Shown here: positions 28,077 through 37,528 of the stretch, one piece after another
Position numbering within the stretch: the stretch's first letter is position 1
Layout of the letters: the number at the start of each line of letters is the position of its first letter
From: Acinetobacter calcoaceticus ANC 3811
GTDB taxonomy: Bacteria; Pseudomonadota; Gammaproteobacteria; Pseudomonadales; Moraxellaceae
DNA: 64,000 nt
Direction: 5' to 3'
Assembly (NCBI RefSeq): GCF_000399665.1
Contig: NZ_KB976986.1
Span: 3,094,733-3,158,732 of the forward strand
Program-made: the position numbers and the translations under genes
The notes under the pieces: model-generated
Seen by the model: the letters and a program-made list of their open reading frames with translations, nothing else
Told to the model about the DNA's origin: nothing
Database searches by the model: none

Positions 28077-28931
28077 ATGACGATGACACTCCCGGATTTT
28101 AAACTCGATTTATTAATAGAAGCAGAAGAATTAGTGCCTTTTCTAGGCAATGAATATATTCGCATTGTAGATTTGAGCCGTGCTTCTGTTTATGAGCAAC
28201 TTCATATTCCGCATGCTATTCACTTACAACCAAAATGGTTAGTGACTCAACACGAAGAAGCCACAGGCATTTTGCCAGATGAAGCGGGTTTACAAGCACT
28301 GATTGAGAAATTGAATATTTCACCTAATCATCATGTTGTGGTCTATGATGATGAAGGCGGAGCATGGGCTGGACGTTTAATCTGGAATTTGCATTGCTTA
28401 GGATTCACCCGCACCAGTTTAATTAATGGTGGTATCCATGCATGGTTAGGAGCAGGGTTGCCAACTACAGCAGAAGTCGAAAAAGTTTCTCCTGTTGCAG
28501 ACTTAATTCAGATTGATTTATCGCATGCCGCTCAGTTCCGTGTGAACTATGAAGAACTACGTAAACAAGTAGAACAAGAAAATGTTCAATTGTGGGATTG
28601 TCGAACGAGTGATGAATATAGTGGGATTCGTTTAGCAGCGCGACGCGGCGGTCACATTCCAAATGCGCTCCATTTTGAATGGAGTACTGCACTTAATCGT
28701 CAAAATCATCTAAAATTGCATCCGCTTGAACGCACGCGGCAGCGCCTTGAACAACTTGGGTTCGATTTACAGCAACCTGTAGTTGTGTACTGCCAGTCAC
28801 ATCACCGTTCCGGTTTGGCCTATATTTTGGCTAGGCTCTTGGGCTGGGAAGCAAAAGCCTATGATGGTGCGTGGAGTGAATGGGGCAATCGCCTCGATAG
28901 TCCTATTATTACTGGAGAATCACCGTCGTGA
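28077..28931 (+). CDS. Two-domain sulfurtransferase (rhodanese family)
   Basis: Thiosulfate/3-mercaptopyruvate sulfurtransferase-like protein of 284 residues. The first rhodanese domain has [15 protein letters not shown] and no catalytic cysteine. The second has [14 protein letters not shown] with Cys239 as nucleophile. The CQSHHRSG loop differs from both the CG(S/T)GVTA and CRKGVTA forms, so donor specificity is uncertain. It overlaps psd by 4 bp (GTGA), so the two are co-translated. Confidence 0.9.
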   Translation: MTMTLPDFKLDLLIEAEELVPFLGNEYIRIVDLSRASVYEQLHIPHAIHLQPKWLVTQHEEATGILPDEAGLQALIEKLNISPNHHVVVYDDEGGAWAGRLIWNLHCLGFTRTSLINGGIHAWLGAGLPTTAEVEKVSPVADLIQIDLSHAAQFRVNYEELRKQVEQENVQLWDCRTSDEYSGIRLAARRGGHIPNALHFEWSTALNRQNHLKLHPLERTRQRLEQLGFDLQQPVVVYCQSHHRSGLAYILARLLGWEAKAYDGAWSEWGNRLDSPIITGESPS

Positions 28932-29779
28932 GTTTCACATCTCGATTAAAAAAAGAATTATTTATTAAGGCACAAAACCTTGTACCACAGCATCAATTGA
29001 GCCGTGTGGTAGGTAAAGTTGCTGCGAGTGAAAATCCAGTTGTGAAAACTGCTGTTATTCATGCATTTAAAACCAAATATGGAATTGATTTATCGATTGC
29101 TGAACAAGGCAATGCACTGAAATATAAATCTTTTAATGACTTTTTTACTCGTGCTTTAAAAGATGGCGTGCGTCTCGTTGACGAAAATGCAGATAGCATT
29201 GTGTCACCTGCTGATGGCGCTATTTCTCAGATTGGTAAAATTACTGCGGGTGAAGTATTTCAAGCAAAAGGCCAAAGCTTCTCTGTAGAGAAACTCATTG
29301 GCGACCCACAACTTGCTCAGCCGTTTCAAGAAGGCGAGTTCGCGACAGTCTATCTATCTCCACGCGATTACCACCGTGTACATATGCCGTTTGCAGGTAC
29401 ATTGACTGAAACTTTGTATGTACCAGGTGAGCTATTTTCGGTAAATCAAGTGACCGCTGAAAATGTACCGGGACTATTTGCCCGTAATGAACGCATGGTG
29501 TGTTTGTTTGATACTGAACTTGGCCGCATGGCAGTTGTTTTAGTGGGTGCAATGATTGTTGCTGGTATTGAAACTGTGGCAACAGGTAAAGTAAAACCTT
29601 CAGGTCGTATCGAATTACAGCATCATCAGTTAAAGCTAGAGAAAGGTGCTGAGCTTGGACGTTTTTATTTAGGTTCTACCGCAGTTATTTTATTTGAAAA
29701 AGATAAGATCGAATGGGAACAACGTTTTAAAGCTGAGTCTGTAGTTGTAATGGGCGAGCGCATGGGACATACAGTTTAG
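28928..29779 (+). CDS. psd: Phosphatidylserine decarboxylase proenzyme
   Basis: Makes phosphatidylethanolamine at the inner membrane. The 283-residue proenzyme carries LGST at residues 248-251, where self-cleavage before Ser250 makes the pyruvoyl group. Other motifs are [24 protein letters not shown] and [12 protein letters not shown]. It starts at a GTG that overlaps the sulfurtransferase stop, so it depends on that gene for expression. Confidence 0.96.
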   Translation: MSFTSRLKKELFIKAQNLVPQHQLSRVVGKVAASENPVVKTAVIHAFKTKYGIDLSIAEQGNALKYKSFNDFFTRALKDGVRLVDENADSIVSPADGAISQIGKITAGEVFQAKGQSFSVEKLIGDPQLAQPFQEGEFATVYLSPRDYHRVHMPFAGTLTETLYVPGELFSVNQVTAENVPGLFARNERMVCLFDTELGRMAVVLVGAMIVAGIETVATGKVKPSGRIELQHHQLKLEKGAELGRFYLGSTAVILFEKDKIEWEQRFKAESVVVMGERMGHTV

Positions 29780-29807
29780 TAAACGATATAACCCCTATAA
29801 GATAAGT

Positions 29808-29842
29808 AAACCCTGACTTTAATTATTCAGGGTTTATTTTTT
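29808..29842 (+). terminator. psd terminator
   Basis: AAACCCTGA (29808-29816) pairs with TCAGGGTTT (29827-29835), followed by ATTTTTT. Confidence 0.88.
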
Positions 29843-30140
29843 GAGTTAAATCATATAAAAGTAAAATATATAACTATGTTTGTATTTATATTATATGGAA
29901 ATATAATTGTTATTAAGTGATCTGAAATAGGACGTTATAAAAGCTAGTCTGTAAATATGTGTCTGAAGAGAGCAAAAATATTAATATGATTGAAAATTAA
30001 TAAATAAAAATAGAAAGAAATATTTAAGTTAGACTTAAGTCGTAATTTTAATTTTATTTGAAGATAAGTTATTAAATATAAAAAAATTATTTAATTTTAT
30101 AAATATGAAGCGCTTTTTAGATATTGCACAGTTTTTAGCC
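29843..30140. other. AT-rich gene-free stretch upstream of the amidase
   Basis: About 300 bp of A/T-rich DNA with no plausible ORF. It probably holds the activator sites for the sigma-54-like promoter at 30141, but I could not pick out a convincing NtrC site by eye. Confidence 0.4.
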
Positions 30141-30157
30141 TTGGCATAATGATTGCT
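30141..30157 (+). promoter_or_regulatory. Sigma-54-type promoter of the exported amidase
   Basis: TTGGCATAATGATTGCT has GG (30143-30144) and GC (30155-30156) separated by exactly 10 nt and keeps TGGCA and TTGCT, matching the RpoN consensus TGGCAC-N5-TTGCW in all but one key base. The start would fall about 40 nt before the ATG. It fits a gene releasing ammonia from amides. Confidence 0.65.
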
Positions 30158-30207
30158 AACTATTCAGGACCTTACTGTAATTTTCATATTTTTTAGGTTC
30201 TGAAATC

Positions 30208-31428
30208 ATGTTAAAAGTTAAACGCCTGACAGCTTCGGTTTTATCTGCACTTTGTATTTCACTCAGCCATGCCAATGATTTTAAAGTTTTAAATCAAATT
30301 TCAAAACAGCCTACTCAACTTCAAAGTGGCGAATATAAAGGTAATTATTACGTTCCATCTACTTTAAATACCATTACATGGGGTTATTTACCGAATCGGG
30401 ATGCTAAACCCGTCCTTACCGTTCCGTCGGGTAGTGTTGTGACATTTGATACGGTTTCTCATGAAGGTTTGCTTGAAGATCAAGGGCGTAATGCTGAAAA
30501 GTTCTTTCAATCGAAAGGTGTCAAATCTAATGAAATCTTGGAAGATGCAAAAACAATTACGCAGTCAAATTTAAAGCATGATTTTCATAAAGATGGACCA
30601 CATATTGTGACAGGTCCTGTTGCAATTGAAGGCGCACAGCCCGGTGATATTTTGAAAGTTGAGGTACTTAAAGTTGAGCCGCGTGTACCTTACGGTGTTA
30701 TTTCAAATCGACATGGTAAAGGTGCTTTAGTGGGGGAATTTCCTAAAAAAGCAAAGCAAGAAAATGCATCGGCTGAGCACCCTGAACGCTATGGAAATGT
30801 CTCAATTTTCACACCAATTGAAAAAAATACTAAAGGTGAGTACGAAGGCGTATTAAAAACAGAATCGGGTAAATCAATACGTTTCCCTCTTTATCCTTTT
30901 ATGGGAATTATGGGGGTAGCAGCCAATACTTCTGAGCCTGTTCACTCTGTACCGCCTGCAATGTATGGTGGAAATATTGATATTAATGAACTAGGTGCAG
31001 GTTCAACAGCTTATTATCCTGTTCAGGTCAAAGGCGCCTTATTTTATACGGGTGATAGCCATTTCGCGCAAGGGGATGGTGAAGTAGCATTAACTGCACT
31101 CGAAGCTTCAGCCCGCGCCACACTAAAATTTACCTTGCTCAAAGCAGGTAAAGATAAAATACCGGGCAAAGAGCTGGAACAACCTTTAGCTGAAAATGCT
31201 GAGTTTTGGATTACACCGGGACTTGATGAAGATCTAGATGAGGCGATGAAAAAGTCTACACGTGAAGCCATTCGTTTCTTAAACCAAGAATACGGTATTG
31301 ATGAAGCAACGGCTTATGCGTATTTAAGTGCCGCAACTGATTTTGAAGTTTCACAAGTTGTAGATAAAACCAAAGGGATCCATGCAAAAATCAGAAAATC
31401 TGATTTTAAAGAGTTTGAGAGTAAATAA
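30208..31428 (+). CDS. Exported acetamidase/formamidase family protein
   Basis: A 406-residue FmdA/AmdA-type amidase with a Sec signal peptide (MLKVKRLTASVLSALCISLSHA, cleavage near residue 22). Family motifs include SHEGLLEDQGR, GPHIVTGPVAIEGAQPGDILKVEVLKV, GVAANTSEPVHSVPPAMYGGNIDI and GDSHFAQGDGEVA. Cytosolic relatives hydrolyse formamide or acetamide to ammonia; export to the periplasm suggests scavenging from outside. HutG also yields formamide, but in the cytosol and 22 kb away, so a functional link is only speculative. Probably under RpoN control. Confidence 0.9.
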   Translation: MLKVKRLTASVLSALCISLSHANDFKVLNQISKQPTQLQSGEYKGNYYVPSTLNTITWGYLPNRDAKPVLTVPSGSVVTFDTVSHEGLLEDQGRNAEKFFQSKGVKSNEILEDAKTITQSNLKHDFHKDGPHIVTGPVAIEGAQPGDILKVEVLKVEPRVPYGVISNRHGKGALVGEFPKKAKQENASAEHPERYGNVSIFTPIEKNTKGEYEGVLKTESGKSIRFPLYPFMGIMGVAANTSEPVHSVPPAMYGGNIDINELGAGSTAYYPVQVKGALFYTGDSHFAQGDGEVALTALEASARATLKFTLLKAGKDKIPGKELEQPLAENAEFWITPGLDEDLDEAMKKSTREAIRFLNQEYGIDEATAYAYLSAATDFEVSQVVDKTKGIHAKIRKSDFKEFESK

Positions 31429-31557
31429 TTAAGTGCACTAAGCTTGGTATTTAAAATATTAAATACCAAGTTAAATTCATTTTAACTATTAATAAGTTTT
31501 ACATATTTTATAATTGAGTATAATAAATATCACACATATTTATTAGTATAAAATCTA

Positions 31558-31977
31558 ATGCACTCACTTCCGAACGCTCTACTTTATATTGCTGCATTAT
31601 TAACATTCTGTGCCGCATTACTTCATTTTGTTTGTGTGTTCTGGGGGGCAAATGGTTTTCAGTTTTTAGGGGCTGGGAAAAGTATTGTCCAGATGGTCGA
31701 AAGAGGGCATTGGTATCCTAATTTTACAGCTATAGCTGTGGGGTTAATTCTAACGGTATGTGCTACTTATGCTTTCTTTGCAGCAAAGGGAATAAAGGTA
31801 TTACCATTTACTAAACTTATTTTGTCGCTTGTTGCAGCGGTTTTTCTTATCCGTGGTCTGGCTTTTCCGTGGTTAAAGTCAAAATTTGTCGGTAATAGTG
31901 ATTTATTTTGGTATATCAGTTCAGCCTTTTGTCTCATATTGGGAAGCTTATATGCCGTTGGAGTATATTTAATTTGA
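31558..31977 (+). CDS. Four-helix membrane protein of unknown function
   Basis: A 139-residue protein with four hydrophobic segments (about residues 5-27, 53-73, 80-102 and 116-137) and a conserved-looking HFVCVFWGANGFQFLGAG stretch between the first two. I do not recognise a named family. It follows the amidase by 129 bp and may be a separate gene. No clear Shine-Dalgarno is seen before the ATG. Confidence 0.7.
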   Translation: MHSLPNALLYIAALLTFCAALLHFVCVFWGANGFQFLGAGKSIVQMVERGHWYPNFTAIAVGLILTVCATYAFFAAKGIKVLPFTKLILSLVAAVFLIRGLAFPWLKSKFVGNSDLFWYISSAFCLILGSLYAVGVYLI

Positions 31978-32015
31978 AATGAATATATTCTAAGTGAACT
32001 AGAGTGAATAATTTT

Positions 32016-32043
32016 AAAAAAGGGAGCAACGCTCCCTGTTTTA
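32016..32043. terminator. Terminator shared by converging genes
   Basis: AGGGAGC and GCTCCCT pair around AAC. The A-rich left flank makes it strongest on the minus strand (for the AcfC-like gene); the right flank GTTTTA may also serve the plus-strand gene. Confidence 0.8.
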
Positions 32044-32044
32044 C

Positions 32045-32806
32045 TTATTTAGTCCAACCATATTTTTTGAAAATAGTATTACCTTGCTGAGACGATAAGA
32101 ACTCTACAAAACGTTTAGCTTCAGTGTCTTTTAAACTATGCTTGGTTAAGGCAACACCTGTATCACGATAGACAACCAACTCTGGTTCAATAGGTATAAT
32201 TTGCCCAACATCTGGGTTACTAATTCCCCAAATATTAAAAACTAACCAAGCATCATAGCTGCTATTTTCTTCCCAGCTTTTCTTGGCAATACCCGTATTA
32301 GCTGCATAGGTGGTAATATTTTTTCGAACAGATTTGGTTAATTGAATGTTGCCAGTTCTACCAGCGATATCCTCCCACATACCGACCTGACCTGCACCAT
32401 GAGTAACTAAAACTTTAACGCCAGATTTAGCTAGGTCTTTAAATCCTTTAATATTTTTAGGATTTCCTTTGCGTACTAAAATGGCTGCGGGGCGTAAATA
32501 TAAAGGTTCCACCGAGTCTTTTATAATTTGCTCAGAAAAAGCATTTTCAAAATCCGACATCATGGCTTCGGAACCACTATATATAACATCGGCATCTAGT
32601 TTCGCTTGGTCAGACCATTGAGATGTAGGCCCAGCCGTTACATGGACTGCTATGCCCGTTTTATTGGTGAATTGTTTGGCGGCTTCTTTCATGGCGGGTG
32701 CTGGCCCACCAGGACCATATACCTGTACGTCTGCAAAACTATGGATGGGTAGAGAACCGAGAATAAGACAAATCAGATACGATATAAATTTATATTGTTT
32801 TGACAT
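32045..32806 (-). CDS. AcfC-like periplasmic substrate-binding protein
   Basis: A 253-residue protein with a signal peptide (ICLILGSLPIHSFA, cleavage near residue 25) and the ModA-like binding fold. The start of the mature part, VQVYGPGGPAPAMKEAAKQFTNKTGI, and the later VTHGAGQVGMWEDIAGRTG fit the family that includes Vibrio AcfC and sulfate/molybdate-type binding proteins. No ABC permease or ATPase is beside it, so its partner and ligand are unknown. Confidence 0.8.
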   Translation of the reverse strand: MSKQYKFISYLICLILGSLPIHSFADVQVYGPGGPAPAMKEAAKQFTNKTGIAVHVTAGPTSQWSDQAKLDADVIYSGSEAMMSDFENAFSEQIIKDSVEPLYLRPAAILVRKGNPKNIKGFKDLAKSGVKVLVTHGAGQVGMWEDIAGRTGNIQLTKSVRKNITTYAANTGIAKKSWEENSSYDAWLVFNIWGISNPDVGQIIPIEPELVVYRDTGVALTKHSLKDTEAKRFVEFLSSQQGNTIFKKYGWTK

Positions 32807-33047
32807 TTTAATCGCTATAGTAATTAAGAAAATATCAGCATATATTTTTTATTATTTAAACGGGATTAATTTTTGCAACGATATTTATAATACATTTCTT
32901 TAAAATATATTTTAATTGGATTTTAAGTGACTGTATAAATGTAAATTCTTTTGAAGTAAATATAACTATAGAAGTTTTTATGGTAATTTATATTTTATAA
33001 ATTGATTATTTGAATAGATATATTGTAAATAATAGAGGAGTAATCCC

Positions 33048-34244
33048 TTGATTAAAAAAAGTAATTCTTTTTTAAAAATTTTATTTAGCAGCACTTGTTT
33101 GGTGTCTTGCTCTGCTATGGCTGCTCCAATTACAGATTTGGGTAAGCAAATTGTGAGCGACAAACCGGGTTCAATACTGTCGCTAGAACAGCAAGATGTG
33201 ACGGATTTATTTCCTCATGCAGATCAGCGGTTGTTGATCAATTATCGTAGTCGAGGTATTCAGGGCGAGCCCATTGTGACATCGGCTTTTATTTTATTAC
33301 CTAAAGGTACACCACCAAAAAATGGTTGGCCAATACTCGCTTGGGCGCATGGCACGACCGGAGTAGCTGATACTTGTGCACCTTCGGGTGATTATGTTGG
33401 TGGGCCCGTTCATTCATACCAAGAAGTTGCTTCTAAAGCGTTAGATGGTTGGCTTGCGCGTGGCTATGCAGTTGTCGCACCTGATTATCAAGGTTTAGGT
33501 ACACCGAGTGGGCATCCCTATATGAATGCAAAGAGCCAATTGCATACGGTAGTCGATGCGGTGCGTGCATTACATTTGCTTAAGCCCAAGAGTTTTAATA
33601 AACAGTGGTTGGTGATGGGACATAGTCAAGGCGGGGCTGCGGCAATTGCAGTGTCTGCCTATGGTCAAAAAGATGCGCCTGAACTGGATTTAAAAGGGGC
33701 AATCGCTCTTGCGCCAGGCGGCTATCAATATGAAGGCATTGCAGAATATGTGCAGACTCATCCAAACCCAGAACCTAGTGTGGCAGCATTTTTCCCGATT
33801 GTTTTATTAGGAGCACAAGCAGCAGAACCAAGTATTGTTCCTGAGAATTTAGTCAGTCCAGAAATGAATGCGGTGCTGACTCAAGGGCGCAGTCGTTGTT
33901 TATCTGAACTTCAAGCTGATTTGAAGAAATCGCCTTCTAGCATATTTCGATCTGATGCGGATTTAAAACCTCTTTTGGCTTATCTAAAACAGCAGTCCAT
34001 TGAAAATATGGTGCCTACCGTACCGTTAATGATTGTTCAGGGTTCTAAAGATCATTTAGTCGATCCTAGAGGGACATCTGCTTATTACCAGCAGCTATGT
34101 AAATTAAAAAAACCAGCTATATATCAAACGATTGATGGCGGAGATCATCGCGATGCATTGCGCCAGAGCAATACGTTTGCCACTAACTTTTTAAACGTAA
34201 TAGAGAAAAATCAAAGTAAATCGTATTGCTCGAATTTTAAGTAA
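33048..34244 (+). CDS. Secreted alpha/beta-hydrolase (secretory lipase family)
   Basis: The 398-residue protein starts at a TTG with GAGGAG seven bases upstream; no ATG serves better. A signal peptide ends at CSAMA near residue 26. The nucleophile elbow is GHSQGGAA, with an oxyanion-type WAHGTTGVADTCAPSG earlier and a late DGGDHRDA histidine. This matches the LIP/secretory lipase family that acts on triglycerides or other esters. A possible lipobox (LVSCSAM) could alternatively anchor it as a lipoprotein. Confidence 0.85.
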   Translation: MIKKSNSFLKILFSSTCLVSCSAMAAPITDLGKQIVSDKPGSILSLEQQDVTDLFPHADQRLLINYRSRGIQGEPIVTSAFILLPKGTPPKNGWPILAWAHGTTGVADTCAPSGDYVGGPVHSYQEVASKALDGWLARGYAVVAPDYQGLGTPSGHPYMNAKSQLHTVVDAVRALHLLKPKSFNKQWLVMGHSQGGAAAIAVSAYGQKDAPELDLKGAIALAPGGYQYEGIAEYVQTHPNPEPSVAAFFPIVLLGAQAAEPSIVPENLVSPEMNAVLTQGRSRCLSELQADLKKSPSSIFRSDADLKPLLAYLKQQSIENMVPTVPLMIVQGSKDHLVDPRGTSAYYQQLCKLKKPAIYQTIDGGDHRDALRQSNTFATNFLNVIEKNQSKSYCSNFK

Positions 34245-34261
34245 ATTATTTTAAATAATAC

Positions 34262-34297
34262 AAAAAAGCCGACTTTTCATAAGTCGGCTTTTTATTT
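34262..34297. terminator. Bidirectional terminator between lipase and phoR
   Basis: AAAGCCGACTT and AAGTCGGCTTT pair, with A-rich left and T-rich right flanks, so it serves both genes. Confidence 0.9.
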
Positions 34298-34311
34298 AAA
34301 TAGAGGTGACT

Positions 34312-35670
34312 TTAGGTCATGTTATATAGTCTTTCTTTCGGAAAAACTACGGTAAAGGTTGAACCTTCATTTTCTTTAGATTGCACATCTAAATGGGCAC
34401 CGTGTTGCATAAGCACGTGTTTTACAATCGCTAAGCCTAAACCTGTACCACCTGTTTGGCGACTACGGTCACTATCAACACGATAGAAGCGTTCGGTTAA
34501 ACGTGGCAAATGTTTTGGGTTAATTCCAATACCTGTGTCTTGTACACTAAAGTAAGCATGTTCACCATCATCATGCCAGCCAATTGTAATAGTTCCGCCT
34601 TTTGGTGTGTACTTGATGGCGTTAGTAATTAAATTACTAAATGCACTGGCAATTTCCATGTCAGAACCAATCAGGTCACAATGACTATCAATGTGTAAAT
34701 TGAGCGTGTGTCCATAATCGGCATTGTAGGCCTGAGCATCATCAAAAAGTTGACTCATTAAACTCGGCATTTCAATAATCTGATTCTTTGCAATTTTTTT
34801 ATTATTTTCTAAATTCGATAACAGTAGTAAATCATTCACCAAAGCATTCATACGCTTGGTTTGTGATTGCATCTGATCAAAGGCACGTTTCCAGCGCGGA
34901 CTAATATCTTCCTGATCTGTAAACGTTTCGATATAACCACTCAGTACGGTTAATGGCGTACGGAGTTCATGAGAAATATTGTCGACGAAGTCTTTACGCA
35001 TTTGCTCAAGGTTGTGCATACGCGTCACGTCGTAAGCCACCAATAAGCGACTTTCTCCACCAAATCTTGTCAGCTTAACCTGTACATATCGGTCATCGTC
35101 AAAATTTGAGTGAAGCTTAATCCCATCGGGTGCCTGATCAATATTATTAAAATATTCAATAAAGGTTGGCTGACGTAAAATCGTTAATAGATTTCGGCCG
35201 CGGTCGAGAGGACTGATTCCTAACAAACGTTCAGCAGCAGGGTTCCACCACTCGATTTGATGTTGGTCATCAATTAAAACAACGGCTTCAGCAAGTGCAA
35301 CTAATGAAGACTGTGCTCGGTCAATTAAACCGACCATTTCCGCCTGAACAATTCGCTCCTGACGCTGAGCACGGTAAACATTAAATAATAATGCCCCCCA
35401 AATCCCGTTAAGATTGGGAGGAACGTCATAAGGTTTATTCGCAATCCAGTCATTGACCAGATATAAAGAACGCAACTGGAGTGTAAAAAACACCACGAAG
35501 GCGATAAAAATACAGCTCCAGAAATACCCAAGGCCTAAACCGACTAAACCGGCAATAATTAGAAAAAATAATAAAAGCCGTAAATCTTGTTTGGCAAACG
35601 TCCATAAACTACTGTAGCGGGAAAGTTTTTGTTCACGTACCTGTTCGGGGACGGGGTAGGGTTCATACAT
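34312..35670 (-). CDS. phoR: Phosphate regulon sensor kinase PhoR
   Basis: Membrane histidine kinase that phosphorylates PhoB when phosphate is low. It has two close hydrophobic segments (about residues 32-68), a PAS domain (about 110-200, EAVVLIDDQHQIEWWNPAAERLLG), the phospho-acceptor His234 in VDNISHELRTPL, and an HATPase domain with NLITNAIKYTPKGG, DTGIGI and GTGLGLAIVKHVL. It lies 9 bp after phoB in one operon. Confidence 0.95.
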   Translation of the reverse strand: MYEPYPVPEQVREQKLSRYSSLWTFAKQDLRLLLFFLIIAGLVGLGLGYFWSCIFIAFVVFFTLQLRSLYLVNDWIANKPYDVPPNLNGIWGALLFNVYRAQRQERIVQAEMVGLIDRAQSSLVALAEAVVLIDDQHQIEWWNPAAERLLGISPLDRGRNLLTILRQPTFIEYFNNIDQAPDGIKLHSNFDDDRYVQVKLTRFGGESRLLVAYDVTRMHNLEQMRKDFVDNISHELRTPLTVLSGYIETFTDQEDISPRWKRAFDQMQSQTKRMNALVNDLLLLSNLENNKKIAKNQIIEMPSLMSQLFDDAQAYNADYGHTLNLHIDSHCDLIGSDMEIASAFSNLITNAIKYTPKGGTITIGWHDDGEHAYFSVQDTGIGINPKHLPRLTERFYRVDSDRSRQTGGTGLGLAIVKHVLMQHGAHLDVQSKENEGSTFTVVFPKERLYNMT

Positions 35671-35679
35671 AAATCTTGG

Positions 35680-36390
35680 TTAACCTGCGGCTAAATCTGC
35701 ACGTGTTGAGAAACGGTAGCCAGTTCCACGCACAGTCTGAACAAATCGGTCAACACCAAACGGTTCTAAAACTTTACGCAAACGGCGAATGTGCACATCG
35801 ATAGTGCGGTCTTCGATATATACATTACCGCCCCACACCTGATCGAGCAACTGGGCACGTGTATATGCACGCTCTGGATGGGTCATAAAAAACGCAAGTA
35901 AGCGATATTCAGTTGGACCCATTTCTAAAATATTGTTGCCAAAGCTAACACGCTGGCTTACAGGGTCAAGAATCAAACCATTGGCATCAATGGTTTTTTC
36001 CCCACTTAATGCATTGGCACGACGCAGAACTGCCTTAATACGTGAAACCAGTTCACGTGTTGAGAACGGCTTAGTCATGTAGTCATCAGCACCTGCGTCA
36101 AGACCTTGTACTTTGTGGTCTTCTTCTCCGCGGGCAGTCAACATAATGACGGGAATTTCTGATAGATTTTCATCTCGTTTTAAGCGGCGACATAAATCGA
36201 CACCACTTACGCCTCCAGGTAACATCCAATCAAGCAAGATAAGCGCCGGACGTTGGTCGACGATAATTTGATGAGCCTGTTTGGCATCTTCTGCCTGTAA
36301 ACACTGAAAGCCTGCCATGTCCAAAGAAGTATGGATCATTTCGCGAATAGGAAGCTCATCATCGACAATTAAAATATAGTCATCTTTCAC
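35680..36390 (-). CDS. phoB: Phosphate regulon response regulator PhoB
   Basis: OmpR-family regulator of 236 residues: a receiver domain with acidic D10/D11, phospho-acceptor D54 ([10 protein letters not shown]) and the conserved Lys in TKPFSTRE, then a winged-helix domain with [18 protein letters not shown] and [14 protein letters not shown]. It activates Pho-box promoters under phosphate starvation. A Pho box upstream suggests it controls its own operon. Confidence 0.96.
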   Translation of the reverse strand: MKDDYILIVDDELPIREMIHTSLDMAGFQCLQAEDAKQAHQIIVDQRPALILLDWMLPGGVSGVDLCRRLKRDENLSEIPVIMLTARGEEDHKVQGLDAGADDYMTKPFSTRELVSRIKAVLRRANALSGEKTIDANGLILDPVSQRVSFGNNILEMGPTEYRLLAFFMTHPERAYTRAQLLDQVWGGNVYIEDRTIDVHIRRLRKVLEPFGVDRFVQTVRGTGYRFSTRADLAAG

Positions 36391-36533
36391 AGCGCAATAT
36401 CCTATAGATTTAACGGTGAACCGTTTTGTAGTTATGACAGGCTTATTACAAAGATTAATTATGACAATTTCATTGCAGAAAAGTCTATAAAATTAAATTT
36501 AGCAATAATTTGTGACAAAACCAAGGCAAAGCT

Positions 36534-36550
36534 ATGACCAAATTATGACA
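36534..36550 (-). promoter_or_regulatory. Pho box upstream of phoB
   Basis: On the minus strand TGTCATAATTTGGTCAT contains TGTCAT and GGTCAT 11 bp apart, the spacing and sequence of PhoB half-sites. Further half-site-like TGTCA runs lie at about 36510 and 36465. It lies about 145 bp before phoB. Confidence 0.65.
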
Positions 36551-36644
36551 TCAAGACTTTAGTTTTCTTAAAATCATTCAATAGCTTATCAATGAAGTAG
36601 CTTAATTAGTTTTGCACATTTATCGCTGTCAAAAAACTTTAATA

Positions 36645-37316
36645 TTATTTTGAAACTTGCGCTAATAAAGATAAGAAAACGATACGGCATGCGGTTAAAA
36701 CCTGCTCAAGCGACTGTTCAAACCCTCCCATGACCCATCGAATCGCAATTTGAGTGACATATCCATTTAAGCCAGTTGCGATTAATGAGAGCTCATTTTC
36801 ATGGTGTTGAATTTGCGGCATGGTCAGCATAACAAAGGCTTGAATCATGCGGTCAAATTGCGCAAGTGTTTCTTGAATGGTGGCCTGATTATGTAATTCT
36901 TGTACCAAAACTGCGTCGACATAGACAATACGAGCTAATCTCGGATCTTCTTTTAATGTTGTCAGTAGTGCTCTTAAACCAGCATCGACCATTTTTTCTG
37001 GATCGGGAGTAGCTTTAATCACGGCTTGCATCAAGTTTTGCTGTAATTCTTCAATCATTTTTAAAAAGATAGTTTGAAATAAATCTTCACTTTTTTTAAA
37101 TGATTCATAAAAATAACGTTCTGTGAGTTTTGCCTCTTGGCATACATCTTTGACCGTCACGGAAAAAAACCCGAGGGTTCCGTAGGTCGCAATACCTGCT
37201 TCAATCAGTTTTTCACGGCGCGCCTCTTTACGTTCAGATAGAGATAACCCTTTGAACTGACGTTCTTTACTCACACTTTTTGTTTTCTTTTTACTGGTTG
37301 AGTCGTTAGTCGCCAT
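36645..37316 (-). CDS. TetR family transcriptional regulator
   Basis: Starting at the ATG at 37316 gives 223 residues; the longer frame opens with TTG. A lysine-rich leader (SKKKTKSVSKERQ) precedes the HTH domain: REKLIEAGIATYGTLGFFSVTVKDVCQEAKLTERYFYESFKKSEDLF. The ligand domain is not recognisable to a specific subfamily. It is divergent from an SDR gene whose promoter carries a palindrome, so it likely represses that gene. Confidence 0.88.
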   Translation of the reverse strand: MATNDSTSKKKTKSVSKERQFKGLSLSERKEARREKLIEAGIATYGTLGFFSVTVKDVCQEAKLTERYFYESFKKSEDLFQTIFLKMIEELQQNLMQAVIKATPDPEKMVDAGLRALLTTLKEDPRLARIVYVDAVLVQELHNQATIQETLAQFDRMIQAFVMLTMPQIQHHENELSLIATGLNGYVTQIAIRWVMGGFEQSLEQVLTACRIVFLSLLAQVSK

Positions 37317-37434
37317 AAATAAGTCGTTTCCTAAAGATTGGTTTCCTAATTTATAGGTTTTAGCCAAATATGTTCACTATGATAAAGCTCTCAGTAGAAT
37401 TGTGCCATTCTATCTGAAATTACAGTGTACTATA

Positions 37435-37463
37435 TTGACAATGGATATTGTCAAAATTATATT
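37435..37463 (+). promoter_or_regulatory. SDR promoter overlapped by a palindromic operator
   Basis: TTGACA (37435-37440), a 17-bp spacer and TATATT (37458-37463) form a near-consensus sigma-70 promoter. The palindrome TTGACAAT-GGAT-ATTGTCAA (37435-37454) covers its -35 box and spacer. It is a likely site for the divergent TetR protein (inference). Confidence 0.7.
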
Positions 37464-37528
37464 AAAGATGTCTAAACTGCACATGCAATGAACCGGTTGT
37501 GCAAATATCGAAAAACAAAGGATGGACA

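Noticed and set aside
28465..28692. Antisense ORF within the sulfurtransferase gene
   Set aside because: Shadow of a strongly conserved gene; no initiation signal.
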